From assembly GCF_014655295.1 (NCBI RefSeq), contig NZ_BNBI01000007.1, positions 1 through 64,000 on the forward strand: a DNA stretch of 64,000 nucleotides, read 5' to 3'. Positions 43,887-52,798 of the stretch are shown piece by piece (within the stretch, counting starts at the first letter, position 1; each line of letters starts with the position of its first letter). Made by a program: the position numbers and the translations under genes. The stretch is from Streptomyces fumanus (GTDB taxonomy: Bacteria > Actinomycetota > Actinomycetes > Streptomycetales > Streptomycetaceae). The notes under the pieces were generated by a model. That model searched no databases, was not told the DNA's origin, and was given only the letters and a program-made list of their open reading frames with translations.

Positions 43887-44092
43887 TCCGTCCGTAGGCG
43901 AGGGCCGTCGATCACGCCCGGAGCGGCACGGCAGCCCGAGGGCGATGGCTCCTGGATCCCGCCGCCCCACCACGCAACCACCGGTCTCCCAGCGATGCAC
44001 TGGCGGGCGCTCCTTTCATGGAGGCCCAGCCCCATGCGGCCGCACATGATGGCGAAAGACAGCCCCCTGATCCGCTGAGACCGTGGAGAGCC

Positions 44093-45301
44093 ATGCCCCG
44101 TCGCCTGTTCACCTCGGAGTCCGTGACCGAAGGCCACCCCGACAAGATCGCTGACCAGATCAGTGACACCGTCCTCGACGCGCTGCTGCGGGAGGACCCC
44201 TCGTCGCGGGTCGCCGTCGAGACACTGATCACGACCGGCCTCGTGCAGGTGGCCGGAGAGGTCACCACCACGGCGTACGCGGACATCGCGTCCCTGGTCC
44301 GCGGCAAGATCCTGGAGATCGGCTACGACTCCTCCAAGAAGGGCTTCGACGGCGCCTCCTGCGGCGTGTCGGTGGCGATCGGCGCCCAGTCACCGGACAT
44401 CGCGCAGGGCGTCGACACGGCGTACGAGACCCGGGTCGAGGGCGACGAGGACGAGCTGGACCAGCAGGGCGCCGGCGACCAGGGCCTGATGTTCGGTTAC
44501 GCGACGGACGAGACACCGACGCTGATGCCGCTGCCGATCTTCCTCGCGCACCGCCTGTCGCAAAGGCTGTCGGACGTCCGCAAGAACGGCACCATCCCCT
44601 ACCTGCGCCCGGACGGCAAGACGCAGGTCACCATCGAGTACAACGGCGACAAGGCGGTCCGTCTGGACACGGTCGTCGTCTCCTCCCAGCACGCCTCCGA
44701 CATCGACCTGGACTCGCTGCTGGCCCCCGACATCCGCGCGTCCGTGGTGGAGCCGGCGCTGAAGGCCCTGCTCGACGAGGGCATCAAGCTGGACACCGAG
44801 GGCTACCGCCTGCTGGTCAACCCCACCGGCCGCTTCGAGATCGGCGGCCCGATGGGCGACGCCGGCCTCACCGGCCGCAAGATCATCATCGATACGTACG
44901 GCGGCATGGCCCGGCACGGCGGCGGCGCCTTCTCCGGCAAGGACCCCTCCAAGGTGGACCGTTCGGCGGCGTACGCGATGCGCTGGGTCGCCAAGAACGT
45001 CGTTGCCGCGGGGCTCGCCTCGCGCTGCGAGGTGCAGGTGGCGTACGCGATCGGCAAGGCCGAGCCGGTCGGCCTCTTCGTGGAGACCTTCGGCACCCAC
45101 AAGGTCGGGACGGAGAAGATCGAGCAGGCCATCGACGAGGTCTTCGACCTCCGCCCGGCCGCCATCATCCGCGACCTGGACCTGCTCCGCCCGATCTACG
45201 CCCGGACCGCGGCCTACGGCCACTTCGGCCGCGAGCTGCCGGACTTCACCTGGGAACGCACCGACCGCACCGACCGGCTCCGGACAGTGGCCGGACTCTG
45301 A
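44093..45301 (+). CDS. metK: S-adenosylmethionine synthetase (cluster copy)
   Basis: 402 residues, full length. MPRRLFTSESVTEGHPDKIA, the ATP-binding GAGDQGLMFGYA, and GGGAFSGKDPSKVDRS are all intact. It makes SAM from methionine and ATP. I start at ATG 44093 after GGAGAG. Its place beside a polyketide O-methyltransferase and exporter, far from the methionine-metabolism genes usual for the housekeeping copy, suggests a dedicated second copy boosting SAM supply. A decayed kinase gene follows after 29 bases. No SAM riboswitch was recognised in the 206-base leader. Confidence 0.95.
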   Translation: MPRRLFTSESVTEGHPDKIADQISDTVLDALLREDPSSRVAVETLITTGLVQVAGEVTTTAYADIASLVRGKILEIGYDSSKKGFDGASCGVSVAIGAQSPDIAQGVDTAYETRVEGDEDELDQQGAGDQGLMFGYATDETPTLMPLPIFLAHRLSQRLSDVRKNGTIPYLRPDGKTQVTIEYNGDKAVRLDTVVVSSQHASDIDLDSLLAPDIRASVVEPALKALLDEGIKLDTEGYRLLVNPTGRFEIGGPMGDAGLTGRKIIIDTYGGMARHGGGAFSGKDPSKVDRSAAYAMRWVAKNVVAAGLASRCEVQVAYAIGKAEPVGLFVETFGTHKVGTEKIEQAIDEVFDLRPAAIIRDLDLLRPIYARTAAYGHFGRELPDFTWERTDRTDRLRTVAGL

Positions 45302-45330
45302 CCCCGTCCCCCTTCGACAGGAGCACCGAC

Positions 45331-45627
45331 GTGCGTATCGCGGTGACCGGATCCATCGCCACGGACCATCTCATGGTCTTCCCCGGCCGGTTCGCGGACC
45401 AGTCGCTCCACGACCGGATCGCCAACCTTTTGGCTGTTCACGAACGAGTACGAGGCCGCCCTGCTGCTGGAACGCACCGGCCGTGGGCGGGAGGAGGTCC
45501 TTACCGAGGTGGGCACCTGGGTCACCCGCTCGGTGAGCGCGGGGTACGCCTCGCCCGCGCCGGCCTTCCGGACCTCGACGTCCCGGCCCTCCCGGACGCC
45601 CTCCTGGCCGACGTGCGCTCGGCCTAG
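45331..45627 (+). pseudogene. decayed PfkB-family (adenosine) kinase remnant
   Basis: The start VRIAVTGSIATDHLMVFPG, behind a good AGGAG site, is the N-terminus of actinobacterial PfkB-type carbohydrate/adenosine kinases. After about 30 residues the frame loses homology. From 45434, frame +1 reads LFTNEYEAALLLERTGRGRE and EVLTEVGTWVT, a segment normally some 180 residues further on. The original frame then resumes the family with LGERGVRLARAGLPDLDVP. So a large internal deletion plus indels have destroyed the gene, removing most of the catalytic core. metK-adenosine kinase pairs are known in SAM-recycling cassettes of biosynthetic clusters. Confidence 0.82.
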
Positions 45628-45673
45628 GGCGCCGACGCGGCACGGCAGCTCGCACCGGTGCTGCAGACGCGTC

Positions 45674-45708
45674 AGGACGGCCTCGCGCGGGGCTGAGGAG
45701 GCCGTCCT
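45674..45708 (+). terminator. hairpin after metK/kinase remnant
   Basis: A perfect 10-bp stem, AGGACGGCCT with AGGCCGTCCT, and 15-base loop lie 46 bases after the remnant stop. It marks the right end of the cluster transcription unit. Confidence 0.65.
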
Positions 45709-45812
45709 CCCTCAAGGCCCCCGGGTCGGCCGTCGGGACCGCCATGACGACGCCGCCTCCGCCCCGCCCACACCCTCCGTGGGACGGAAACCCCTTGGTC
45801 CCCGTCCCCGCC

Positions 45813-46190
45813 TCAGTGGACGTTCGCGGTGATGTTGATGCGTTCGATCTTGACCCCGTCCGGGAAGCTGGGCCAGGTGTACGTCGTCCACTTGGCGATC
45901 GGTACCGCGGGCTGCCACCGCCCGTCCCCGTACCACTGCATCATGTTGTTCCCGGTCTCGATCTTGGTGACCCAGAGGCTGCCGGAAGTGTCGAGGGTGA
46001 CCTGGCCCGCGTTGGCGTAGCACCGGTCGAACCAGCCGCCACCGCTGTAGTGCAGTTGGAGTTTCAGGAATTCGGACCCGCAGGGCACCTCGTTGATCGC
46101 GGCGGCGTTCGTCGCCCCGAGGCTGAGCGACGTCAGCAGGGCGGCGGACGACAGCCCGGCCAGCACGGCCCGTCGTGCGATGCGCTTCAT
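45813..46190 (-). CDS. secreted beta/gamma-crystallin-like protein (SKLP-type)
   Basis: 125 residues. MKRIARRAVLAGLSSAALLT begins a signal peptide ending near ATNAAA; the mature protein starts INEVPCGSEFLKLQLHYSGG and has DRCYANAG, GNNMMQWYGDGRW and IERINITANVH. This pattern resembles Streptomyces killer-toxin-like / beta-gamma-crystallin proteins, small disulfide-bonded exoproteins (two Cys here). ATG 46190 follows AAGGGGGAG. Divergent from the phospholipase C gene. Role (toxin, inhibitor or calcium binding) is unproven. Confidence 0.75.
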   Translation of the reverse strand: MKRIARRAVLAGLSSAALLTSLSLGATNAAAINEVPCGSEFLKLQLHYSGGGWFDRCYANAGQVTLDTSGSLWVTKIETGNNMMQWYGDGRWQPAVPIAKWTTYTWPSFPDGVKIERINITANVH

Positions 46191-46488
46191 GGGAACTCCC
46201 CCTTCTCGGAAGACGGGGCGGAGCCGTCGGCCGGCCCCCGCCCCGCGCTGTGCACGACAGCGACAACGGTGTGAGCGGGGAAACGGTTCAGCCCCCACGG
46301 CTCCGCAGGCCGGTCGGCGGCCCCGGCACAGGTGTACGCCCGCGCGCCCCCACCCGGCGTACGGGCGAGCTTCACACGGGCGCCATCCGGCCCTTCCCTG
46401 CCGTTCCGTGCCCCTGGAACACTCCTTGCGCGCGTCCCGGCACGATCACCGGCCGCCGAACAACCCCCCAGGCGAGAGGCCAGTTCCC

Positions 46489-48543
46489 ATGCCCGAAGTC
46501 AACCGGCGACGATTCCTCCAGCTCGCGGGCGCCACCGCGGGCTTCAGTGCCCTGTCGGCGAGCATCGAGCGGGCCGCCGCGCTCCCCGCCAACCACCGCA
46601 CCGGGTCGATCGAGGATGTCGAGCACATCGTCGTCCTCATGCAGGAGAACCGTTCCTTCGACCATTACTTCGGCGCGCTGCGCGGCGTCCGCGGCTTCGG
46701 CGACCCGCGGCCGGTCACCCTGGACAGCGGCAAGTCCGTCTGGCACCAGACCAAGGCCGACGGCACCGAGGTGCTGCCCTTCCACCCGGACGCCGACGAC
46801 CTCGGCATGCAGTTCCTGGAGGGCCTGCCGCACAGTTGGCCCGACGGGCAGCAGGCGTACCGCGGCGGCAAGTACGACCGGTGGGTGCCCGCCAAGGGCA
46901 CCACCACCATGGCGTACCTGACCCGCGAGGACATCCCCTTCCACTACGCCCTCGCCGACGCGTTCACCGTGTGCGACGCCTACCACTGTTCGTTCATCGG
47001 CTCCACCGACCCCAACCGCTACTACATGTGGTCGGGCCACACCGGCAACGACGGCAAGGGCGGCGGCCCGGTCCTCGGCAACGACGAACTCGGCTACGAC
47101 TGGACGACGTACCCCGAGCGCCTGGAGCGGGCCGGGATCACCTGGAAGGTCTACCAGGACATCGGCGACGGCCTCGACGCCGAGGGCTCCTGGGGCTGGA
47201 TCCCCGACGCCTACCGCGGCAACTACGGCGACAACTCCCTGCTGTACTTCAACAAGTACCGCAATGCCCGGCCGGGCGACCCCTGGTACGACAAGGCCCG
47301 CACCGGCACCGACGTCAAGAACGGCGACGGCTACTTCGACCTGCTGCGCGCCGACGTGAAGGCCGGCAGGCTGCCGCAGGTGTCCTGGATCGCCGCGCCC
47401 GAGGCGTTCTCCGAGCACTCCAACTGGCCGTCCAACTACGGCGCCTGGTACATCGCCCAGGTCCTGGACGCGCTCACCTCCAACCCCAAGGTGTGGGCGA
47501 AGACGGCCCTGTTCATCACCTACGACGAGAACGACGGCTTCTTCGACCACGTCGTACCGCCGCTGCCGCCCACCTCCGAGGCGCGGGGCCGCTCCACGGT
47601 CGACGTCTCCCTCGACGTCTTCCCGGGCAGCTCCCGCTACGCCGCCGGCCCCTACGGACTGGGCCCGCGGGTGCCGATGCTGGTCGTCTCGCCCTGGAGC
47701 AAGGGCGGTTACGTCTGCTCCGAGACCTTCGACCACACCTCGATCGTGCGCTTCATGGAACGCCGCTTCGGGGTGCGCGAACCGCAGATCTCCCCGTGGC
47801 GGCGGGCCATCTGCGGCGACCTGACCTCGGCCTTCGACTTCTCGCGCAAGGACAGCTCACCGGCCCGGCTGCCCGGCACCGGTGAGTACGCGCCGCAGGA
47901 CCGCGACCGCCACCCCGACTACCGCCCGACGCCCCCGGCCGACCCGGACATGCCCCGGCAGGAGCGCGGCCTGCGCCCCGCCCGGCCGCTGCGGTACGCG
48001 CCGCTGGTCGACGGCTCGGCGGACCCGGCGACCGGCGAACTGACGCTCACCTTCGCCTCCGGCGCCCAGGCCGGCGCCGCGTTCCTCGTCACCTCCGGCA
48101 ACCGCACGGACGGGCCCTGGACGTACACCACCGAGGCGGGCAAGCGGATCTCGGACACCTGGAACGCGGCGCACTCCGGCGGCGTCCACGACCTCACCGT
48201 GCACGGCCCGAACGGCTTCCTGCGCGCCTTCCGCGCCGCCGCCGGCACCACCGCGCCCGAGGTCACCGCGCGGCACGTGCGCGACGACATCGAGCTGACC
48301 TTCACCCACCGCGGCTCCCGCACGGTCCGCCTCCGCCTCGCCGACGCGTACGGCGGCCGGCGCCGGACCATCACCGTGCGCCCCGGCGCCACCGTCCGCC
48401 ACACCGTCGACCTCACGGCGAGCCACCGCTGGTACGACCTGACGGTCACCTCCGAGACCGACCCGACCTTCCTGCGGCGCTTCGCCGGCCATGTGGAGAA
48501 CGGGCGGCCGGGGGTGAGCGACCCGGCGATCGTCACGGACTGA
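46489..48543 (+). CDS. Tat-exported phosphocholine-specific phospholipase C
   Basis: 684-residue enzyme of the non-haemolytic Pseudomonas PlcN/AcpA superfamily, cleaving phospholipids outside the cell. The N-terminus NRRRFLQLAGATAGFSALSA is a Tat signal. The phosphoesterase domain has VEHIVVLMQENRSFDHYFG (catalytic Glu-Asn), DPNRYYMWSGHTGN, ITYDENDGFFDHVVPP and FDHTSIVRFMERRFG. Two C-terminal DUF756-type beta domains (about 520-680) complete the normal architecture. The ATG follows GAGAGG. Cognate of S. coelicolor SCO6691 by memory of gene order. Confidence 0.93.
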   Translation: MPEVNRRRFLQLAGATAGFSALSASIERAAALPANHRTGSIEDVEHIVVLMQENRSFDHYFGALRGVRGFGDPRPVTLDSGKSVWHQTKADGTEVLPFHPDADDLGMQFLEGLPHSWPDGQQAYRGGKYDRWVPAKGTTTMAYLTREDIPFHYALADAFTVCDAYHCSFIGSTDPNRYYMWSGHTGNDGKGGGPVLGNDELGYDWTTYPERLERAGITWKVYQDIGDGLDAEGSWGWIPDAYRGNYGDNSLLYFNKYRNARPGDPWYDKARTGTDVKNGDGYFDLLRADVKAGRLPQVSWIAAPEAFSEHSNWPSNYGAWYIAQVLDALTSNPKVWAKTALFITYDENDGFFDHVVPPLPPTSEARGRSTVDVSLDVFPGSSRYAAGPYGLGPRVPMLVVSPWSKGGYVCSETFDHTSIVRFMERRFGVREPQISPWRRAICGDLTSAFDFSRKDSSPARLPGTGEYAPQDRDRHPDYRPTPPADPDMPRQERGLRPARPLRYAPLVDGSADPATGELTLTFASGAQAGAAFLVTSGNRTDGPWTYTTEAGKRISDTWNAAHSGGVHDLTVHGPNGFLRAFRAAAGTTAPEVTARHVRDDIELTFTHRGSRTVRLRLADAYGGRRRTITVRPGATVRHTVDLTASHRWYDLTVTSETDPTFLRRFAGHVENGRPGVSDPAIVTD

Positions 48544-48553
48544 CGACGGGGCG

Positions 48554-49693
48554 CTACAGCGCGGTGAGCCGCCCCGGCTCCGGTTGCCTGGGCGGCTGCT
48601 GCCTCGGAAGGGGGAGCGGGGCGGCGACGGCGGTCGACGCGGGCGCCGGGACCGGCGCGGGCGTGGGGCCCGGCAGGACGACGCGGTGCGGTGCGGTGAC
48701 CGGCGACTGGTCCGGTGCCGGGGGCGGCGGGGGCGTCGTGGTGCCGGGCGGGGACTGCGGCGTCACGGCGTCGAACACGGACTGCGGCGTCGCGGTGCCG
48801 GGTGGGGACTGCGGCGTCACGGCGTCGAACACGGACTGCGGCGTCGCGGTGCCGGGCTGGGACTCGGGCGCGGCCCGCGGGGTCGCCCGGGTCAGCAGGA
48901 GTACGCCCCAGGCGGCCAGCGCCGCGCCGGTCAGGGCGAGCAGGACACCGGCCGCGCCGCCGCGGAGGCGTTCGCCGAGGAGGGCGACGCCGATCACCGC
49001 GGCGGCCACCGGGTTGGCCAGCGTCACCACCGCCAGCGGCGCGCCGAGGCCGCCCCGGTACGCCGTCTGCGACAGCAGCAGCCCGCCGACCGCGAAGGCC
49101 GCCACCAGCACCGCCACCCCGACGACCTGGACACTGAGCAGTGGACCCGAACGGTCGGTCGCGGCCACCGTCACCGTCTGGGTGAGCGCCGAGGCGACCC
49201 CGGAGGCGACGCCGGACGCGGTGGCGTGCCGCAGCCCCGGCCGCGCCCCGGGCCGGGACAGCGTGCCGATCAGCACCGCCGTCACCCCGGACACCGCCAG
49301 CGCCTCCGGCCCGCTCAGCACGTCGTCGGGGGCCGGACCGGAGGCCGTGAGCAGTAGCGCGCCCAGCCCGAGCAGGGTCAGTCCGGTGCCCCGCCACTCC
49401 ACCGAGCCGACCCGGCGGCCCGCGAGCCGCGCCCCCAGGGGCACCGCCGCCACCAGGGTCAGCGCGCCCAGCGGCTGCACCACGGTGAGCGGGCCGTACT
49501 TCAGGGCCACCACGTGCAGCAGCGCGGCCGACGCGTTCAGCGTCACCGACCACCACCAGGCGCCGCCGGCCAGCAGCTTCGCCAGGCCGGTGCCCGGACG
49601 CCGGGCGGCCAGCCGTTCCTGGGCGACGGCCGCGGCGGCGTAGGCGACGGCGGAGACCAGCGACAGGACCACGGCGACCAGGGCGGCGCTCAT
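48554..49693 (-). CDS. EamA/DMT-like multidrug or metabolite transporter with Pro-rich tail
   Basis: 379 residues. About ten membrane helices span residues 1-275 (start MSAALVAVVLSLVSAVAYAA; ANPVAAAVIGVALLGERLRG is the EamA signature). The last 100 residues are a cytoplasmic or external Pro/Thr/Ala-rich tail containing an 18-residue perfect repeat (TPQSVFDAVTPQSPPGTA). The ATG overlaps the stop of the PAP2 gene (ATGA), so the two are one operon. Substrate unknown. Confidence 0.82.
   Translation of the reverse strand: MSAALVAVVLSLVSAVAYAAAAVAQERLAARRPGTGLAKLLAGGAWWWSVTLNASAALLHVVALKYGPLTVVQPLGALTLVAAVPLGARLAGRRVGSVEWRGTGLTLLGLGALLLTASGPAPDDVLSGPEALAVSGVTAVLIGTLSRPGARPGLRHATASGVASGVASALTQTVTVAATDRSGPLLSVQVVGVAVLVAAFAVGGLLLSQTAYRGGLGAPLAVVTLANPVAAAVIGVALLGERLRGGAAGVLLALTGAALAAWGVLLLTRATPRAAPESQPGTATPQSVFDAVTPQSPPGTATPQSVFDAVTPQSPPGTTTPPPPPAPDQSPVTAPHRVVLPGPTPAPVPAPASTAVAAPLPLPRQQPPRQPEPGRLTAL
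48753..48860. repeat. two tandem 54-bp repeats inside the EamA gene
   Basis: Copies 48753-48806 and 48807-48860 are essentially identical and in frame, each encoding 18 residues of the C-terminal tail; partial homology flanks them. A likely site of copy-number change between strains. Confidence 0.9.
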
Positions 49694-50508
49694 CGGCCCG
49701 CCCCCACCAGGCGGCGCCGCTCGGCCGGCCGCGGCTCGCGCGCCCAGCGGGGCGGTCCGGGCGGCGGCGCCGTGGCCCGGGCGCGGCGCGGCACCCGTAT
49801 CAGCGCCAGCGCGAGGCCGAGCAGCGCGGAGGCCACGAGGACGTCCAGCCAGTAGTGGTTCGCGGTGCCGACGATCACCAGCAGGGTCAGCAGCGGATGC
49901 AGCAGCCACAGCCAGCGCCAGCGGGAGCGGGTGGCGGCGATCAGGCCGATCGCCACCATCAGGGCCCAGCCGAAGTGCAGCGACGGCATCGCGGCGAACT
50001 GGTTCGACAGCGAGTCCGTGCGCGGCGGCCCGTACACCGACGGCCCGTACACCCGCGCGGTGTCCACCAGCCCGGTCGCGCCCAGCATCCGGGGCGGCGC
50101 GAGCGGGAAGGCCAGGTGCAGCACCAGCGCCGCGCCGGTCACCGCGGCCAGTACCCGCCGGGACCACACGTAGTGCACGGGCCGGCGCAGATAGAGCCAG
50201 ACGAGGAAGCCGGCGGTGGCCGGGAAGTGCACGGTGGCGTAGTACGTGTTCGCCACGTGCACCAGCACGTCACCGTGGAGCAGCAGGGACTGGACCGCGC
50301 CCTCCCCGGGCAGGTGCAGCCACCGCTCCAGGTGCCACACGTGCCGGGCGTTGCCGAACGCCTCCGCGGTGTGGCCGGTCGCGAGCTGCCGCCCGAACTT
50401 GTAGACGAGGAAGAGTCCCGCTACGAGCAGGAGTTCTCGGACCAGTGGCGGACGGGCCGGTGCGTCCGGCTCCGTTTCCGCTTCTGCAGGCTCGGTGCGG
50501 GCATTCAT
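49690..50508 (-). CDS. PAP2-superfamily (phosphatase / inositolphosphotransferase-like) membrane protein
   Basis: 272 residues, about six membrane helices. The PAP2 signature residues are seen in AAMPSLHFGWAL and GTANHYWLDVLV, with ATVHFPATAGFLVWLY upstream, as in the PAP2_3 (Aur1/Ipt1) branch. It probably acts on lipid phosphates at the membrane. ATG 50508 follows AGGGGCCGGGGG. First gene of a two-gene operon with the EamA transporter; divergent from a TetR gene that likely regulates it. Confidence 0.85.
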   Translation of the reverse strand: MNARTEPAEAETEPDAPARPPLVRELLLVAGLFLVYKFGRQLATGHTAEAFGNARHVWHLERWLHLPGEGAVQSLLLHGDVLVHVANTYYATVHFPATAGFLVWLYLRRPVHYVWSRRVLAAVTGAALVLHLAFPLAPPRMLGATGLVDTARVYGPSVYGPPRTDSLSNQFAAMPSLHFGWALMVAIGLIAATRSRWRWLWLLHPLLTLLVIVGTANHYWLDVLVASALLGLALALIRVPRRARATAPPPGPPRWAREPRPAERRRLVGAGR

Positions 50509-50572
50509 CCCCCGGCCCCTTCGCTGACGGTGGTGCGTGCGGTGATCTGACTCATCGATACGATTTCGTTCC

Positions 50573-50622
50573 GATACGTCAGTGTACCGATACGCCCGGG
50601 TACCGGTACACTGGCGTATCGA
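50573..50622. promoter_or_regulatory. 17-bp inverted repeat operator between PAP2 and TetR genes
   Basis: Arms 50573-50589 and 50606-50622 match at 16 of 17 positions, flanking a 16-base spacer that itself contains another CGATACG unit and GTACC. CGATACG (or its complement) occurs four times in 70 bases. The symmetry and divergent position fit a TetR operator. Confidence 0.78.
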
Positions 50623-50701
50623 TGGCTGATGACACACTTGACCCACGGGGGGAGTTACGGGCTTGACCGCCGCATCCGGATCCGAGCGAGGGGCAGCACC
50701 G

Positions 50702-51322
50702 ATGACGACGCCGCGGGCCGCGGACGACCGGCCGGAGCCGGCCGGGGCCTCGCGCCGCTCCAAGCTGACGCCCGAGCGTGAGCAGGAGTTCTTCGACGCG
50801 GTCGTCGAGCAGATCCGCGAGTGCGGCTACGACGCCGTGACGATGGAGGGCATCGCCGCCAGCACCCGGTGCAGCAAGTCCACGCTCTACCGGCAGTGGA
50901 AGACCAAGCCGCAGTTCGTGGCGGCGGCCCTGCGCTCACGCCGGCAGGTACGCTTCGCGGGCATCGACACCGGTTCGCTCGCCGAGGACCTGCGGCAGGC
51001 GGCCCGGGCGGCGGGGGAGTGGTCCGGCAAGGACAGCCGGCTGCTCCAGGCGCTCGGCCACGCGGTCGTCCAGGACCCGGAGCTGAAGCTGGCGCTGCAC
51101 GAGGCGATCGTGGAACCGGAGATCGCCTCGCTGCGGGAGATCCTGCGGCGCGGCGTCGAGCGGGGCGAGGTCCCCGCCGACCACCCGGCGCTGGAGTACG
51201 TACCGGCCCAGATGTTCGGCGTCCTGCGGGTCAGGCCGGTGATCGAGGGCGAGTACGCCGACGGTGACTACCTGGTCCGCTTCGTGGAGGCCGTGGTGCT
51301 GCCCGCCCTGGGCCTCACCTAA
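50702..51322 (+). CDS. TetR-family transcriptional regulator
   Basis: 206 residues. The N-terminal HTH reads EFFDAVVEQIRECGYDAVTM and IAASTRCSKSTLYRQWKTKP; the C-terminal domain is of the TetR_C type with LLQALGHAVVQDPELKLALH. ATG 50702 is preceded by GAGGGG; a TTG 13 codons upstream, after GGGGGAG, is the alternative. Divergent from the PAP2-EamA operon and probably its repressor. Confidence 0.85.
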   Translation: MTTPRAADDRPEPAGASRRSKLTPEREQEFFDAVVEQIRECGYDAVTMEGIAASTRCSKSTLYRQWKTKPQFVAAALRSRRQVRFAGIDTGSLAEDLRQAARAAGEWSGKDSRLLQALGHAVVQDPELKLALHEAIVEPEIASLREILRRGVERGEVPADHPALEYVPAQMFGVLRVRPVIEGEYADGDYLVRFVEAVVLPALGLT

Positions 51323-51402
51323 GACGCAGGCCGCCGTCCATGGGATGACTGGACGGTGACCTGTCCGCGCCGCACCGTGGGGACGGGGGCGGCGCGCACC
51401 CC

Positions 51403-51451
51403 CCGGCCGGGTGGGCCACCCCTTGAGCGGAGGGGCGGCCCACCCGGCCGG
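51403..51451. terminator. very strong hairpin after TetR gene
   Basis: A perfect 15-bp outer stem (51403-51417 with 51437-51451) continues, past one mismatch, into a 5-bp CCCCT/AGGGG stem and a 7-base loop. It separates the TetR gene from the XRE gene. Confidence 0.85.
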
Positions 51452-51548
51452 CACACGAAGCACCCCAGGCGCAGGGGGCACAACCGTCGATCCTCCGCCG
51501 CCGGAGCGGAGTAGCGTTCTGAGTCTCCAGGTCAGAACGGAGCCCAGC

Positions 51549-52793
51549 ATGACCGAGCCCGCAGACACGGCCCGGCCCCACCCGGGAGCCCACCTCAAGG
51601 AACTGCGCCTCACGGCCGGCCTCACGCAGGAGCACCTCGCCGAACGAGCAGGTCTCAGCCTTGGCGTGGTGAAGAAGATCGAGAGGGGCGGGGTCGCACG
51701 CCTCGACACCTATCACGCGCTCGCGCGTGCCCTCGGCGTCCGTACGAGCGCCCTGTTCGAATCGGGCGCCCCGCACGCCACCACGCGCCGGGACGACGAC
51801 AACCTCGACCTGATGCCGCTTCGGCAGGCCATCGCACCACCGGTCACCTTCTCCGGGCGCCTCACCTGCCCCGTCGGCACGGAGCCCGATCTGGAGCGGC
51901 TCCGCTCCACCGCCGCCGAGGTCGGCACGGCCTACCACCGCGACCAGTACGGCTACGTGGCCCGGGTCCTCCCCGACCTGGTCCACGCCACCCACGCCGC
52001 GGTCGCTCATTTCGACAACGGTACGGAGCATGCCGAGGCCCTCCGTATCCGGTCCGACGTGCTCCAGATGGCCGGCCGCTACCTCACGCAGGTCCGGGCC
52101 TACGACCTCGCGCACACAGCGCTGCGGGACGCGATCGCCGACGCCGTGCAGGTGGGCGACATGGAGGGCGTCGCGGCGGCCGTGTACCAGCAGGGCTGGC
52201 TGCTGATGCGTCAGGGGCGCCTGGACGAGGCCGAGCAGGTGAGCATCGCGACGGCGGATGCGGTGGAACCGCGTATCTCCCGGGCGACGCGGCACACGCT
52301 GGGGGCGTGGGGGAAGCTCTTGATCCACGGCAGCGCGGCGGCCGCGCGGAACAACCGTCCGGCGGAGGCGCGGGAGATCCTGCGGCTCGGCCGTACGGCG
52401 GGTGCCGCGCTGGGAACCGGGCAGGCGGTGGCGGTGTCGTCGTGGGGGCGGTTCGACTGGCGTACGGTCGCGTTCCAGGGGATCGAGAACCAGTTGGTGG
52501 CCGACCGCCCGGACCGGGTGCTGCGTCTGTCGGAGCGCCTGCCGGTCGCTTCGGGCAGGCAAGGACGCCTGTTCATGCGGCGACATCTGCTGGATGTGGC
52601 CCAGGCGCATCTGCTGACGAGGTCGCCCGACGAGGCCACGGGGATCCTGTGGTCGTTGATGCGGGAGACCCCGGAGTGGCTGAGGCATCAGCGGATGGCG
52701 GCGGACACGTTCCATGACGCGTTACGGAAGAGCAAGCGGCGACGGATCACCTCGCGGGAACGGGAGCTGGCCGCCTTCTTCGGCACTCACTGA
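51549..52793 (+). CDS. XRE-family regulator with helical/TPR-like C-terminal domain
   Basis: 414 residues. The N-terminal HTH_3 (residues about 14-68) has LKELRLTAGLTQEHLAERAG and LSLGVVKKIERGG. The rest is alpha-helical, TPR-like (YDLAHTALRDAIADAVQVGD, AVYQQGWLLMRQGRLDEAEQ). This layout is common in Streptomyces regulators without a known signal. The ATG follows GGAG. A protein of unknown role follows at 52925, after a hairpin, on the same strand. Confidence 0.85.
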   Translation: MTEPADTARPHPGAHLKELRLTAGLTQEHLAERAGLSLGVVKKIERGGVARLDTYHALARALGVRTSALFESGAPHATTRRDDDNLDLMPLRQAIAPPVTFSGRLTCPVGTEPDLERLRSTAAEVGTAYHRDQYGYVARVLPDLVHATHAAVAHFDNGTEHAEALRIRSDVLQMAGRYLTQVRAYDLAHTALRDAIADAVQVGDMEGVAAAVYQQGWLLMRQGRLDEAEQVSIATADAVEPRISRATRHTLGAWGKLLIHGSAAAARNNRPAEAREILRLGRTAGAALGTGQAVAVSSWGRFDWRTVAFQGIENQLVADRPDRVLRLSERLPVASGRQGRLFMRRHLLDVAQAHLLTRSPDEATGILWSLMRETPEWLRHQRMAADTFHDALRKSKRRRITSRERELAAFFGTH

Positions 52794-52798
52794 CGGCT

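Noticed and set aside
43887..44092. Possible SAM riboswitch in the metK leader
   Set aside because: Only short 4-5-bp hairpins are visible, and I could not match a SAM-I, SAM-II or SAM-IV core. A covariance-model search would decide.
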